64,000 nt of DNA from an uncultured bacterium (GCA_937890835.1 CALADF010000035.1:124001-188000), one strand, 5' to 3'. Positions 18,587-28,373 are shown, counted from the first letter of the stretch. The notes: generated by a model not told the origin, from the letters alone. A program made the numbers and translations.

Positions 18587-19444
18587 GTGCAGACCGATAT
18601 CGAATCCGCCGCCGGGAAGGCGGCTTCGCCCAAGGCGAGAAAACCCAAGAAGGAGCGCCTTGACGACCTGCTGATCGCCCAGGGCGCGTTCGCGTCGCGC
18701 GATGAGGTTCTGCGCGCCGTCATGGCGCGTGAGGTTCGAGTCGACGACGTGTATGTGTCGTCGGCGGCCGTGAAGGTGTCCCCCGAAGCCGATATCTTCC
18801 TGAAGAACCGCAAGCGTTACGTGTCGCGCGGAGGGCGCAAGCTCCAAGGCGCGCTCGACGCGTTCGGTCAGGATGTGCGCGGGATGCGCTGCATCGACAT
18901 CGGCTCGTCGACGGGCGGATTCACCGATTGCCTGCTTCAAGCGGGGGCGGCGCACGTGGCCTGCGTGGACGTGAACTACGGGCAACTGGCGTGGAAGATT
19001 CGCCAAGACGAGCGCGTCGCCGTGTTCGAGCGCACCAACATAAAGACCGCCGACCCGGTTGAGCTGGGCGCTCCGTTCGACCTCATCGTGATCGACGTGA
19101 GCTTCATCGGGCTCGCCGCTTTGGCCGAGACGTTCCCTCCGCTGTGCCGCGAGCCGGCATTGTGCGCGCAGGGCGTTGCATCCGGGTCGCAAGTTGCTTC
19201 GTCGGCGATGGGGGAGGCGAACCCCACGGTGTTCATCGGGTTGGTGAAACCTCAGTTCGAATCCCGTCACGACGAGACGGATCACGGCGTCGTGCGCGAC
19301 GAGGCGGTTCGTCTCCGCACGGTCGAGGAGGTCCGCTCGGCGCTCGAGGAAGTGGGCTTTGCGGTGACGGGCGTCGTCGAATCGCCCATCACGGGACCCG
19401 AGGGCAACGTGGAGTACCTCGTCAGGGCGGAGTTTCGCGGTTAA
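18587..19444 (+). CDS. tlyA: TlyA family rRNA (cytidine-2'-O)-methyltransferase
   Basis: 285-residue protein. An N-terminal S4-like RNA-binding domain (ERLDDLLIAQGAFASRDEVL, residues ~25-85) is followed by an FtsJ-type Rossmann methyltransferase domain. The SAM-binding motif is CIDIGSSTGGFTDCLLQAGA, with YVSRGGRKL just before it and IDVSFIGL at motif IV, all typical of TlyA. TlyA 2'-O-methylates cytidines in 16S/23S rRNA and affects capreomycin sensitivity in mycobacteria. The GTG at 18587 has ACGGAG at good spacing; an ATG at 18521 would add 22 residues spanning a terminator-like hairpin. Its stop overlaps the convergent EamA gene by four bases. Confidence 0.88.
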   Translation: MQTDIESAAGKAASPKARKPKKERLDDLLIAQGAFASRDEVLRAVMAREVRVDDVYVSSAAVKVSPEADIFLKNRKRYVSRGGRKLQGALDAFGQDVRGMRCIDIGSSTGGFTDCLLQAGAAHVACVDVNYGQLAWKIRQDERVAVFERTNIKTADPVELGAPFDLIVIDVSFIGLAALAETFPPLCREPALCAQGVASGSQVASSAMGEANPTVFIGLVKPQFESRHDETDHGVVRDEAVRLRTVEEVRSALEEVGFAVTGVVESPITGPEGNVEYLVRAEFRG

Positions 19445-20394
19445 GCTCCCGCGTCGGCCCCTCCCGCGCCGTCCTTCCCGTTCGCATCGCGCTTCGCCAT
19501 CTCGAGGATACGGCGCTTGCTCGGCATGGTCGCCGCGAGTATGGACGCCACGATGAGCGCACATCCGATGCCCTGGGAGATCGTAAGCACCTCTCCCAGG
19601 ATGAGGTAGGCGAACAGGAGCGAGAACGGCGTCTCCGACGTGCTGATGAGCGAGGCCTTCGTGGCCCCGATGATCCTGATCGACACGAGCAGGGCGACGA
19701 CGGGCAGGATGGTCGTGAACACCGCCATGCTCGCGCCGAGCCCGAGCTGCAGGGGGGTGAGGTGCAGCATGTCGGGGAACGTGGCGGGGAACAGCGCCAG
19801 CAGTATGACGACTCCCACGGTGGTCATGCTGAAGGTGATGGTGAGGGGCTCGTCTTTCTCGACCACCTTCTGGCCGATAACCGTGCAGACGGCGAAGGCG
19901 AGGCACGAAGCCACGCCGTACAGGACGCCGACGGGGGAGAGCGCGATGGTTCCCGGCATGACGCCCGAGATGGCGAATATGCCCGCAAGCGCAAGGATGA
20001 CGGCCGTTGCGATCTTCAACGTGAACCGCTCTTTGAAGACGACGGTGGAGAGCAGGGCCACGACGGCGGGATAGGCATAGAGCAGCGCCGTCGCAAGACC
20101 CGCGGTGGTTTCGTCGACGGCGAGGAAGTAGAACAGCGCGCTTCCCATGAAGAAGACGCCCTGGACGTACACGAGGGGGTTTCTGCTGAACAGGGGCTGC
20201 TTGCGACGGATGAGCAGAAACGCTCCGAGGATGAGAAACGTCATGGTGAAGCGCAGGACGATCGCCTGCTGCGGGTTGAGCCCGGTGAAGTAGAGGTACT
20301 TCCCGATGATTCCCATCATCGCGTAAAGCACCGCCTGAACGACGGCGAGCGCGTATCCGAATCCCAGTGTTTTCGCGGGGGTTGCTGTGGGCAT
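19441..20394 (-). CDS. EamA/DMT-family transporter
   Basis: 317-residue integral membrane protein with ten predicted helices in two EamA repeats, the drug/metabolite transporter architecture. Typical features are the opening YALAVVQAVLYAMMGIIGKY, the first-repeat LATALLYAYPAVVALLS and the second-repeat GATKASLISTSETPFSLLFAYL. The C-terminal ~25 residues are charged and cytoplasmic. The ATG has AAGGAG seven bases upstream. It lies 39 bases behind the D-2-hydroxyacid dehydrogenase on the same strand, so the pair is probably one operon and the transporter may move a related small metabolite; the substrate is unknown. Its tail overlaps tlyA convergently by four bases. Confidence 0.88.
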   Translation of the reverse strand: MPTATPAKTLGFGYALAVVQAVLYAMMGIIGKYLYFTGLNPQQAIVLRFTMTFLILGAFLLIRRKQPLFSRNPLVYVQGVFFMGSALFYFLAVDETTAGLATALLYAYPAVVALLSTVVFKERFTLKIATAVILALAGIFAISGVMPGTIALSPVGVLYGVASCLAFAVCTVIGQKVVEKDEPLTITFSMTTVGVVILLALFPATFPDMLHLTPLQLGLGASMAVFTTILPVVALLVSIRIIGATKASLISTSETPFSLLFAYLILGEVLTISQGIGCALIVASILAATMPSKRRILEMAKRDANGKDGAGGADAGA

Positions 20395-20433
20395 GCTGTA
20401 TCTCCTTATGCGCGGATGCGGCCCGCGCTGCTT

Positions 20434-21417
20434 TTACACGATGACGTTGACGGGGGTCTTCCCGTTCAACACGCGCTCGATATTGTCCCACACATTTCGA
20501 TGAGCGCGGTGGAACATGCCTTCTGTTATCCCTCCGACATGCGGCGAGAGCACGAGTTTGCGCGATGCCTTCTCGCTTAAGTTGAGAAGCGGGTTGTCGG
20601 GCAGAACGGGCTCGGGCGCGATGACGTCGAGGCCGGCGGCGAGGATGGCGTCGCTCTCGAGCGCGCGGGCGAGTGCATCGTTGTCGACGATCTCGCCGCG
20701 GGCGGTGTTGATGAGGATGGCGTCGTTTTTCATGCCGGCGAGGAACTCGTCGTCGACCATGCCGCGCGTGTCTTCGGCGACGGGGACGTGGATGCTGACG
20801 ATGTCGCAGGTGCGTGCGATGTCGTCGATAGTTGCGAGTTTGACGCCGAGGGCCGCTTCGACGTCCACGGGAAGGCGGTGTCGCTTGTTGTAATACATCG
20901 GGCAGCCCCAAGCGGCGAGCCTTTTCGCGGTTGCTTGAGCGATGGCGCCGAAGCCGATGAACCCGACGGTGCAGTCACCGAGCTCGCGGATGCCCTCGAC
21001 CATCATCCGCTCCTTGGTTTCTATTTGGCGGCCTTCGCGCACGGCGGTATCGGCGTTCACGGCGTCTCGCAGGCAGGCGAGCATGAGGAGTATCGTCTGC
21101 TCGGCGACCCCGCCGGCGTTGACGCCTGCGTTGTTGCAGACGGTGATGCCGAGCCGCTTGGCAGCGTCGATGTCGATGGCGTTGTAGGCGACGCCTTCGG
21201 AATGGACGAGCTTGAGGTTGGGCATGCTCTCCATGAGGTGCGCGCTCACCGGGCTGATGGCGTCGGCCATGATGAAGTCGGCGTCCGGAGCCAAAGCAAG
21301 GATGTCCTCGTCGGATGAGCCGCGCGCCGCGACGACGACCTCGACCTCTTTGACGAGGGGCGTATCCGGCAGGTATTGCCGGGTTCTCTCTTCGCTTCCG
21401 ATGACGAGCAGCTTCAT
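20434..21417 (-). CDS. NAD-dependent D-2-hydroxyacid dehydrogenase
   Basis: 327-residue D-isomer-specific 2-hydroxyacid dehydrogenase. The nucleotide-binding loop is VGFIGFGAIAQATAKRL (~residue 150). The catalytic triad is visible: Arg in ILINTARGEIVDND, Glu in VIAPEPVLPDNPLL and His in VLSPHVGGITEGM. The family interconverts 2-oxoacids and D-2-hydroxyacids (lactate, glycerate, phosphoglycerate and hydroxyisocaproate types); this one lacks the ACT extension of SerA. A strong AGGAGGAGGAA precedes the ATG. It is upstream of, and probably co-transcribed with, the EamA transporter. Substrate is not resolvable. Confidence 0.9.
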   Translation of the reverse strand: MKLLVIGSEERTRQYLPDTPLVKEVEVVVAARGSSDEDILALAPDADFIMADAISPVSAHLMESMPNLKLVHSEGVAYNAIDIDAAKRLGITVCNNAGVNAGGVAEQTILLMLACLRDAVNADTAVREGRQIETKERMMVEGIRELGDCTVGFIGFGAIAQATAKRLAAWGCPMYYNKRHRLPVDVEAALGVKLATIDDIARTCDIVSIHVPVAEDTRGMVDDEFLAGMKNDAILINTARGEIVDNDALARALESDAILAAGLDVIAPEPVLPDNPLLNLSEKASRKLVLSPHVGGITEGMFHRAHRNVWDNIERVLNGKTPVNVIV

Positions 21418-21639
21418 GATTCCTCCTCCTGCAGGTGTTTTCCGCTAGTGTAGTCCCGCGAATTGCGGGCGGGCGCGTGTATGCGGCGAGCGTGTCCGCC
21501 TGCACGGCTTTGCGGACTGCGGGCGGCGCTCCCTCTCTGCTCGTTCGGACGCACCTCTTTCATTCTGCGATTCGCAGGGCGTGAGTATGAGATGTGAATC
21601 GTGCTCCCTCCCTTCCCTGCTTGGAGTTGTTAAAACGTT

Positions 21640-21660
21640 ACCAAGCACCAAGCACCAAGC
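21640..21660 (+). repeat. Three tandem ACCAAGC heptamers upstream of the AbrB-like gene
   Basis: ACCAAGC repeats exactly three times (21640, 21647, 21654), 28 bases before the AbrB-like start codon. It may be a regulator-binding array or simple slippage; helical phasing of seven bases is unusual for operators. Confidence 0.5.
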
Positions 21661-21688
21661 AAACGAAACCGAGGGAAAGGCGGTCACT

Positions 21689-22059
21689 ATGGGAGCGGTT
21701 GCTCTGGCGGAGCCTCAGCGAGTGAAGATATCGAGCAAGCGACAGGTAACTATCCCCGCTCGTTGGTACCGCGAGATGGGTTTTGACGAGTACGCGTTGG
21801 CGACATGGACCGAAGATGGCTTGTTGTTGCATCCGATCTCGGTCGACGACGAGGACGTTACGGTGGACATCCTGCGTCAGCTCATTGCGGGGGTTACGAG
21901 GGCGATGAGCTCGTTGACGAGTACTGCAAGGTCAAGAGCAAGATCATCTCGGTCAAGCCTCTCATCGCCGAAGCGGAAGAAGATGTGGCGGCGGGACATG
22001 CTTGCCCTGCATCTGAAATAACGGCTCGAATGAGGGAGAAGCACGGCTTGTGCGGTTGA
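21689..22059 (+). CDS. AbrB/SpoVT-type DNA-binding protein (antitoxin-like), apparent frameshift
   Basis: Reconstructed to ~123 residues. The N-terminus is an AbrB/MazE-type swapped-hairpin domain (RVKISSKRQVTIPARWYREMGF), the fold of transition-state regulators and many antitoxins. As written the frame leaves the family after QLIAG; adding one G to the G5 run at ~21889-21893 joins it to a coherent C-terminus (GYEGDELVDEYCKVKSK, ending at 22059). This is a homopolymer undercall or a true frameshift. The ATG at 21689 is preceded by AAAGGCGG. No toxin gene is adjacent, so it is an orphan regulator or a solitary antitoxin. Confidence 0.65.
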
Positions 22060-22104
22060 CGCATTACGGCAGATTGACTTCCGCTCTCGTCTGTTCGGAT
22101 AGGG

Positions 22105-22141
22105 CAACGCCTCCCTCTCCGAAGCGGGGAAGGAGGCGTTG
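22105..22141. terminator. Bidirectional hairpin between the AbrB-like and UPF0210 genes
   Basis: CAACGCCTCC (22105-22114) pairs with GGAGGCGTTG (22132-22141); TCTCC and GGGGA extend the stem inside. It lies between convergent genes and can serve both; no T tract on either side. Confidence 0.55.
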
Positions 22142-22182
22142 GAAGACTTGGGTGGTTCTTTGTCTTGCGCCGTCGGCCGTGT

Positions 22183-23547
22183 CTAGTTCTTGAGCGAGTT
22201 CAGGGGCGCGGGCATGCGGCCGCCGCGGTGGGCGAACACGGTGCCGGCGTTCTGGTTGACGGGCATGACCGGCGCATAGCCGAGCAGGCCGCCGAACTCG
22301 AGGCGGTCGCCGACGTTCTTGCCGATGGCGGGGATGATGCGCACGGCGGTGGTCTTGTTGTTGATCATGCCGATGGCGCACTCGTCGGCGATGATGCCGA
22401 AGATGGTCTCGATGGAGGTGTCGCCGGGGATGGCGATCATGTCAAGTCCGACCGAGCACACGCAGGTCATGGCCTCGAGCTTCTCCAGGCTGAGCGCTCC
22501 CGCCTCGGCGGCGCGAATCATGCCCGCGTCCTCGGATACGGGGATGAAGGCGCCCGAGAGGCCGCCGACCGAAGATGACGCCATGACGCCGCCCTTCTTC
22601 ACGGCGTCGTTGAGCATGGCAAGCGCCGCGGTGGTGCCGGGGCCTCCGCACGTTCCCACGCCGATGGCTTCGAGTATCTCGGCGACCGAATCTCCTTCGG
22701 CGGGGGTGGGGGCAAGCGACAAGTCGAGGATGCCCTTCTGCACGCCCAGACGACGTGACGCCTCGCGTGCCATCAACTCGCCTGCGCGGGTGATTTTGAA
22801 AGCGGTGGCCTTGATTGCCTCGGCGACGGTGGTGATGTCGGCGCTGCGTGGCAGGTCGGCTAGCACGGCGCGCACGACGCCGGGGCCGGAAACGCCGACG
22901 TTCACGACTTCGTCGGCTTCGCCCGAACCGTGGAAAGCGCCCGCCATGAACGGGTTGTCCTCGACGGCATTGCAGAACACGACGAGCTTGCCGGCTCCGA
23001 TGCACTGGCGATCGGCGGTCGCCTCGGCGGTCTTCTTGATGATGCCCGCCATTTTGAACGCGGCGTCCATGTTGATGCCCGCGCGCGTGGATCCCAGGTT
23101 TACCGACGAGCACACGCGGTCGGTGGTGGCCAGGGCGTCGGGGATGGAATCCATGAGCTTGTCGTCTGCGGCGGAAACGCCTTTTTGCACGAGGGCAGAG
23201 AAGCCGCCGACGAAGTCGACGCCGACCTCTTTGCCCGCGCGGTCCATGGCCACGGCAACGGGGGAGAGGTCGTTGGCGGTTACGGCTGCGCATACCTCGG
23301 CGATCGGAGTGACGGAGATGCGCTTGTTGACGATGGGGATGCCGAATTCGCGTTCGAGCTGCTCGGCGGTGGGCACGAGGTGTTCGGCGGCGGTGGTCAT
23401 GCGGTCGTAGACCTTCGCGGCCAAGCGGTCGATGTCGGAGTCGACGCAGCTGCGCAGGTTGAGGCCGAGCGTGATGGTGCGGATGTCGAGATTTTGCTTG
23501 CTCACCATCGCAAGCGTTTCGGCGATTTCAGCAGGGGTGATCTGCAT
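22183..23547 (-). CDS. UPF0210 / DUF711 family protein
   Basis: 454-residue protein of the UPF0210 (DUF711, PFL-fold-like) family. Recognisable segments include [19 protein letters not shown] near the start, [56 protein letters not shown] and [19 protein letters not shown]. The structural family resembles pyruvate-formate-lyase-like barrels, but no activity is established. It usually follows a small ACT-domain partner (UPF0237); none is seen here. The start at 23547 is chosen because GGGAG lies five bases upstream, whereas the upstream ATG at 23559 has no usable spacing. Confidence 0.9.
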   Translation of the reverse strand: MQITPAEIAETLAMVSKQNLDIRTITLGLNLRSCVDSDIDRLAAKVYDRMTTAAEHLVPTAEQLEREFGIPIVNKRISVTPIAEVCAAVTANDLSPVAVAMDRAGKEVGVDFVGGFSALVQKGVSAADDKLMDSIPDALATTDRVCSSVNLGSTRAGINMDAAFKMAGIIKKTAEATADRQCIGAGKLVVFCNAVEDNPFMAGAFHGSGEADEVVNVGVSGPGVVRAVLADLPRSADITTVAEAIKATAFKITRAGELMAREASRRLGVQKGILDLSLAPTPAEGDSVAEILEAIGVGTCGGPGTTAALAMLNDAVKKGGVMASSSVGGLSGAFIPVSEDAGMIRAAEAGALSLEKLEAMTCVCSVGLDMIAIPGDTSIETIFGIIADECAIGMINNKTTAVRIIPAIGKNVGDRLEFGGLLGYAPVMPVNQNAGTVFAHRGGRMPAPLNSLKN

Positions 23548-23829
23548 GGGTTCTCCCATCTTCCGCGAAAGGCCGCGCGGGCTGCCCGGCGGCGTGTTCG
23601 AAACGTTATCGTCTCAGCATAGCAAAAGTGAGCATCGCGAAGCTCCTCGCGCACCGCATAAGCGGCGGCAGGGTCGCATAATCGGGATGGGGGTTCGAGC
23701 TGCGGTTTTGCAAGGCAACCGCAGCGCTAACGGTACGCTGTCGGGCTTGGTGTAGGGTCTGCGGGCGGCTGCCGGGGTCGAGGCTGCCCGCATCCTTGCC
23801 TCTCGGATGCTCGTTCGCCGGTTGGGCCT

Positions 23830-24972
23830 CTATCGGGTCGCGTTTACCTTGACCACTTGGCCGGCTTCGACCGAATCGTCGAAGGGGATGACGACGATGT
23901 TGCGCCTGCCGTAGGCGTAGCTGCCGAGCGCGTAGTCGTCGGTGGCCAGGATGACCCCTTCGTCTGCGAGATAGTACGTGCCCTCGAGGGCATGCTCAAC
24001 GGCCTCGTCGACGGTGTAGATGTCGCTTCCCTCTCTGTTGTAGAAAACGCGTACGGCGGCGTCAGCCCGAGCCGCAAGCTCCTCTTCGCTCACGCCTGCA
24101 GCTTGAGCGACCGCCGCCTGTTCGCCTGTTTCCAGGTCGAACAGGTACGCGTCGTTGAAGGCGTTGCCGTGCGCGCCCCACCAAGTGGTGTGCATGGCGT
24201 CGAAGACGCAGACGTAACGATCGGAGAGGAACGTGACGCCAGTGTAGCGCGACACGATGACGCCCGGGGTTCCGACTTCGGGGTCGTCCATGTAATTATC
24301 GGCGTTGAGCCCTTCCGTCCATGCGGCATCTTGCTCGATTTTTCCCTCGATGAAGGCGTTGATCGCATCGATCGCGTCGCTTTGCCGGGAGCCGACGAGC
24401 ACCGGATAGATCCAGGTGGCCTCCGTTCTCTCGCCGTCTCCGTAATACGGGTCGCTCATCGTGGAGACGATGATTCGCCTCTCTTCAACGTCTACGGTGA
24501 GGGGCTCTTCAGGCACGGGCGTTTGCGCGGCGGATTCGTCCCCCCGAGGTTGCTCTGCGGCTTGGTTTTGCATCGGGGCGATGACGTTGACGTAGATTTG
24601 GTAAGCCGCGAACGCCGTACCGGCAACGAGCGCCATAGCGAGCGCGAGCATGATCACGAGGGGCATGCGACGTTTGCTGCTCTTGCGCGTGTCGTCCATT
24701 GCCGCCGAGAAGGTCACGGGTTGGGCGCTTGCCCGGTCGTTTCGACCGGCGGTCGTCGGGTCTTGCTTCGGTTCCGGCGAAGGGCTCGCACCGTCTTCGC
24801 CGTTTGGCTCATCGGTTGCCGTGCTGCCTTTCGCTTGGGCTCTTTCGCTCGCCGCGCCGTCCGACTGCGGGGTTTCCTCGGTTCTGGAATCGGCGCCTTC
24901 GATGGGCGATCCGCATACGGTGCAGTATCGGCAGGCATCGTTGATGACGCTTCCGCAGACGGGGCAGTGCAT
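23830..24972 (-). CDS. Zinc-ribbon membrane protein with DUF3298/RsiV-like extracellular domain
   Basis: 380-residue predicted single-pass protein. The N-terminus is a zinc ribbon with two CxxC knuckles (MHCPVCGSVINDACRYCTVCGS). An acidic, low-complexity linker follows, then one membrane helix (PLVIMLALAMALVAGTAFAA, ~residue 105) and an extracytoplasmic domain resembling DUF3298/RsiV-type domains (YLFDLETGEQAAVAQAAGV; ILATDDYALGSYAYG). Such proteins are often envelope-stress sensors or anti-sigma-like, but no sigma factor gene is adjacent. GAGGAGG lies five bases before the ATG. Domain assignment is by resemblance. Confidence 0.7.
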   Translation of the reverse strand: MHCPVCGSVINDACRYCTVCGSPIEGADSRTEETPQSDGAASERAQAKGSTATDEPNGEDGASPSPEPKQDPTTAGRNDRASAQPVTFSAAMDDTRKSSKRRMPLVIMLALAMALVAGTAFAAYQIYVNVIAPMQNQAAEQPRGDESAAQTPVPEEPLTVDVEERRIIVSTMSDPYYGDGERTEATWIYPVLVGSRQSDAIDAINAFIEGKIEQDAAWTEGLNADNYMDDPEVGTPGVIVSRYTGVTFLSDRYVCVFDAMHTTWWGAHGNAFNDAYLFDLETGEQAAVAQAAGVSEEELAARADAAVRVFYNREGSDIYTVDEAVEHALEGTYYLADEGVILATDDYALGSYAYGRRNIVVIPFDDSVEAGQVVKVNATR

Positions 24973-25009
24973 GGGTACCTCCTCGGTTCTTTCGATCGAG
25001 CATAGCATA

Positions 25010-25056
25010 TGCCGGGCGAAGCTTGCGGCCGTTCGGCCTTGAAGCCTCGCCCGGCA
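25010..25056 (-). terminator. Long hairpin after the CAP-domain surface protein gene
   Basis: TGCCGGGCGA (25010-25019) pairs with TCGCCCGGCA (25047-25056). Inside, GGCC/GGCC closes a GTTC loop with partial pairing between. It lies 36 bases beyond the stop of the minus-strand gene; no T tract. Confidence 0.5.
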
Positions 25057-25091
25057 CAGGGTTTGGGTCGTCAGGCGACGTGGCGATGATG

Positions 25092-28000
25092 CTAGTGCCT
25101 GCGGTTTGCTATTTTGCGACGGCTCGCGAGAGCGGCGGTGAGGGCTCCGCCGGAAAACAGGGCCAAGACCCCGAGGCCGCGGCTGCCCTCGTCGCCGGTT
25201 TGCGCCAGCGTGGTTTCGCCTCCGGCCGTCGCCTCGGGCGCGGAAGGCTGCTTGGCGGGCTGCTGCGCTGCGAGGGCCGCGTCGTAGTTGGCGCGGGCGA
25301 GGGTGAGGTTGCTCGCCGCCGTATCGCGCGCGTCGAGGAGCACCTGGTGGGCGCGCGCCGCTTCGGCGAACGCGCTCGCGGCGGCGTTTCGCGCCTCGGT
25401 TGCTGCGGGGATCTCCGCAGCTGCGTCGCGGGCGGTTTCGAACAGGGCGTCGAGCTCGGCGAAAACAGGGTCGTCGATGCCGTCGGCCAACGCGTCGTCG
25501 GCGCTGAGGGCCGCGGTTTTCTCGGCGTACTCGTCGGCTGCGGCTTTCGCGGCCTGCGCGTCGGCGAGCGTCGTTTCGGCGCGCACGAGCGCCTCGGTTG
25601 CCGCGTCGAGGGCGATGCTAGAAGCATCGACGTTCTCTAGCGCCTGCGCGTGGCTCGCTTGCGCCTGATCGAGCGCGTCGATGAGTCCGGCAAGGCGATC
25701 GCTCTCGGCCTTCGCATCGTCGAAGTTCGCCTGCGCCTGCTTTGCAGTCTCGTGCGCCTGATTCGCCGCCGCCTCAGCGAGCTCGTGTTGACGCTGCGCG
25801 TCGCTCAGGGCTCCTGCGGCCGATGTAGCGCGTTCTGCTGCCTCCTGCTCGGCTGTTCGCGCCGCGTCGAGGTTACCCTGGGCGTTCGCAAGCGTTTCCG
25901 TCGCTTTGTCGAAGGCGTCTTGCGCGCCGGCGACCCCGCCCGAAAGCGCGTCGAGCGCCGCGAGCGCCTCGTCGCGCTCCTCTTCGCGAGCGGCAACGTC
26001 GTTTTGCGCCTGCGAGAGCGCCGCCTGAGCCGAGGCGAGCTCTTGTTGCGCTGCGCTCACGGCCGCTTCTTTCTGCGTGACGAGCGTCGTCGCCGCCTCG
26101 AAGGCACCCTCCGCCGCCTTGACCGATGCGCTCGCTTCGTCGCGCGCCTGCTCAGCTGCCGTGATGGCCGCCTCGGCTTCCGCGGCCTTCTTCTCGGCCT
26201 CTGCGACGGCTTCCTCCTGCTCGGATGCCGCGTTTCGGGCCGCTTCGACGTTCGCTTGGGCGCGTGCTTGCTCGCCTTCGCACCCGGCGACCACGTTGCT
26301 CGCGTTCGTCTGGGTCGCCTGCGCGTTGCGCAGTTGGGCAAGCGCCGCCTCGTAGACCGCTTCGGGGTTGGTCACGTTGGCGTAGTACCGGTTGAACAGC
26401 TCTTTGAACTCCGATAACGTCAAAGTATCGCCGTAGTCGACGCCCGAGAACGTCTGGCCGTGGAATTGGGGGAAGTAGGGGTTCGCGTATTGGTTCACGG
26501 CGAATCCGGTCACCTGATAGCCTGCGTCGAGGATGTTGAGGTAGTGGCCCGCGCCTGCGATATCTCCCTGTTCGAAGAGGATCTTCTCTTCGTCGTACCA
26601 ACCGTCGAAGGGGTCGTTGTAGCCTGCCGCGATGTTCTCGCCGACGGGATAGAGCTGAGAGTGCGCCAGCTCGCCGGTATTCCTCAGGTGGTTCGCCGAG
26701 GCGTTCGCCTGCACCTGCGCGATGGCCATGAGCTGGAGGTTGACTCTCAGCTCTTCAAGCTTCTCCCCGGTTTGGGGGTCGAAGCCCGCTTGCATGCGAA
26801 GCTCGTTGCACTTCTCGAGCCAGCGCAGCGCGTCGCGCATGTTCTCGAGGTTGGTGGAGTCGTAGGCGCCTCCGAAGATGACGAGGCCGTTTTCTTGCGC
26901 GTCCTCGAGGATCTTCGCGGCGTTCGAGCCGAAGTTGCCGAGAGCTGCGAAGAAGCCGTAGCTGCCGAGTGCGTACTGCGCTTCCGCGTTCTCGACCATT
27001 TCCCGAGCCTGCTCGACGGCTGCCTGAGCGCGGGCGACGGCCTCGTCTGCAGCCTCTTTCTCGGCGCGAGCTGCGTCGAGCGCGGCGTCGGCTTTGCTCT
27101 TGGCGGCATGGGCGGCCTCGACGGCGGCTTCGGCTTGCTCGAGTTTTTCCTTCTCGCCCTCGATGCCTGCGAGCGCGTCGTCGTAGGACGCCTTCGCCTG
27201 CTCGACGCTTTGCTGCGCCGTGGCGAGGTCTTGCTTCGCCTGGTCGACGCCCTGTTGCGCCGTCAGGGCTGCGATTTGGGCTTCTTCCAACGTGCTCTGA
27301 GCTCTTGCCAGCCCGCCCTCGGCGTCCGCGACGTTGCCTTGAGCCGCGGCGTGCTGCTCCTGCGCCGCCTTCAGCGACGCGTTCGCCGCATCGAGGACGC
27401 GCTGCGCCTCGGCGAGCGCTTCGGGATCGATGCCTTCGGTTGCCGCGTCGAGATCGGCCTTCGCCTTGTCGTAGGCCGCCTGCGCCTCGTCAAGATCCTG
27501 CTTGGCTGCGGCGGCGTCTGCCTTCGCGGCCTCGAGCGCTTGCGCAGCTGCGTCGTTTTCCCGAGCGGCGGCGTCAAGTTCGGTCTGGGCCTTGCTCTGC
27601 GTCTCGTTCGCGGCCTCTTCCTTCGCACGCGCCTCCTCGAGGGCGCTGGTTGCGGCGGCGAGGTTCTTCTCGGCTTCATCGAGCGCTTCGGGCGTCGCTT
27701 CCTCGGCGGCCTTCCGGGCGGCTTCGAGTTCCGCCTGCGCCTTTTCCGCGTCGCTCATCGCGGTTTCATAGGCGGCCTTCTTCGCCTCCTGGTCGGCTAC
27801 GGCGGCGTCTTTCTCGGAAACCGCGGTGTTGAGCTGCGCCTGCGCGTCTGCCGCTGCGCGGGCGGCGGCTTCCTGCTCGGCTGCGAGCGCGTCGCGCGCC
27901 GCCTGCTCGGTGCGTTTCGCCTGGGCGTTCAGGGCATCAAGGTTCGTCTGCGCGTTTGCGGCGGAGCTGTGCGCGGCGTCGTATGCCGGTTGGTTTTCGT

Positions 28001-28373
28001 CGACGGCGGCTTGGGCCGCGTCGAGCTGCGCTTGGGCTTCGTCCGCGATCGCCCGCAACTCGTCGAGCGAAAGCCCGGCGAGATCGGTTGCCGCGCGCGC
28101 GATGACGTGCGTGGGCTCGTTCACGTTCGCGGCGGCGTTCGCGAGGGCGTCTTGCGCGAACGCGCTTTGCGCAGACGCCAGCGAGGCGGGGGCGATGAGC
28201 GCGACCGTCAACGCCACCGACGCGGCGGCTCGGCATGCGGAACCGGGTTGCTTGCGCGCGTGCTGCTTCGTCGTTGCGTGCGCCTCGCCGGCTGTTTCCC
28301 GGCGCGGCTCGTCTGCGGCGGGAAGACTCGCCGGCGTTTCGTGGGTCCTGCAGTGCTTACCTGAATTGACCAT
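25092..28373 (-). CDS. Sortase-anchored surface protein with CAP domain between two long coiled coils
   Basis: 1093-residue surface protein. Residues ~1-75 are an extended export signal (KQHARKQPGSACRAAASVAL then a hydrophobic core ending ASAQSAFA). Two very long Ala/Glu/Gln-rich coiled-coil arms flank a central globular CAP (SCP/PR1-like) domain of ~190 residues, recognisable from HLRNTGELAHSQLYPVGENI and AGHYLNILDAGYQVTGFAV. The C-terminus carries the sorting motif LAQTGD, a hydrophobic helix and ASRRKIANRRH. AGGAG sits five bases before the ATG at 28373. Each arm is built of irregular ~20-residue units typical of extended rods. An adhesin or spacer role is inference. It is divergent from the zinc-finger gene. 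Confidence 0.85.
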   Translation of the reverse strand: MVNSGKHCRTHETPASLPAADEPRRETAGEAHATTKQHARKQPGSACRAAASVALTVALIAPASLASAQSAFAQDALANAAANVNEPTHVIARAATDLAGLSLDELRAIADEAQAQLDAAQAAVDENQPAYDAAHSSAANAQTNLDALNAQAKRTEQAARDALAAEQEAAARAAADAQAQLNTAVSEKDAAVADQEAKKAAYETAMSDAEKAQAELEAARKAAEEATPEALDEAEKNLAAATSALEEARAKEEAANETQSKAQTELDAAARENDAAAQALEAAKADAAAAKQDLDEAQAAYDKAKADLDAATEGIDPEALAEAQRVLDAANASLKAAQEQHAAAQGNVADAEGGLARAQSTLEEAQIAALTAQQGVDQAKQDLATAQQSVEQAKASYDDALAGIEGEKEKLEQAEAAVEAAHAAKSKADAALDAARAEKEAADEAVARAQAAVEQAREMVENAEAQYALGSYGFFAALGNFGSNAAKILEDAQENGLVIFGGAYDSTNLENMRDALRWLEKCNELRMQAGFDPQTGEKLEELRVNLQLMAIAQVQANASANHLRNTGELAHSQLYPVGENIAAGYNDPFDGWYDEEKILFEQGDIAGAGHYLNILDAGYQVTGFAVNQYANPYFPQFHGQTFSGVDYGDTLTLSEFKELFNRYYANVTNPEAVYEAALAQLRNAQATQTNASNVVAGCEGEQARAQANVEAARNAASEQEEAVAEAEKKAAEAEAAITAAEQARDEASASVKAAEGAFEAATTLVTQKEAAVSAAQQELASAQAALSQAQNDVAAREEERDEALAALDALSGGVAGAQDAFDKATETLANAQGNLDAARTAEQEAAERATSAAGALSDAQRQHELAEAAANQAHETAKQAQANFDDAKAESDRLAGLIDALDQAQASHAQALENVDASSIALDAATEALVRAETTLADAQAAKAAADEYAEKTAALSADDALADGIDDPVFAELDALFETARDAAAEIPAATEARNAAASAFAEAARAHQVLLDARDTAASNLTLARANYDAALAAQQPAKQPSAPEATAGGETTLAQTGDEGSRGLGVLALFSGGALTAALASRRKIANRRH

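Noticed and set aside
18575..20911. A 778-codon minus-strand frame spanning tlyA, EamA and the dehydrogenase
   Set aside because: It overlaps three supported genes in other frames and is a low-complexity Arg-rich translation.
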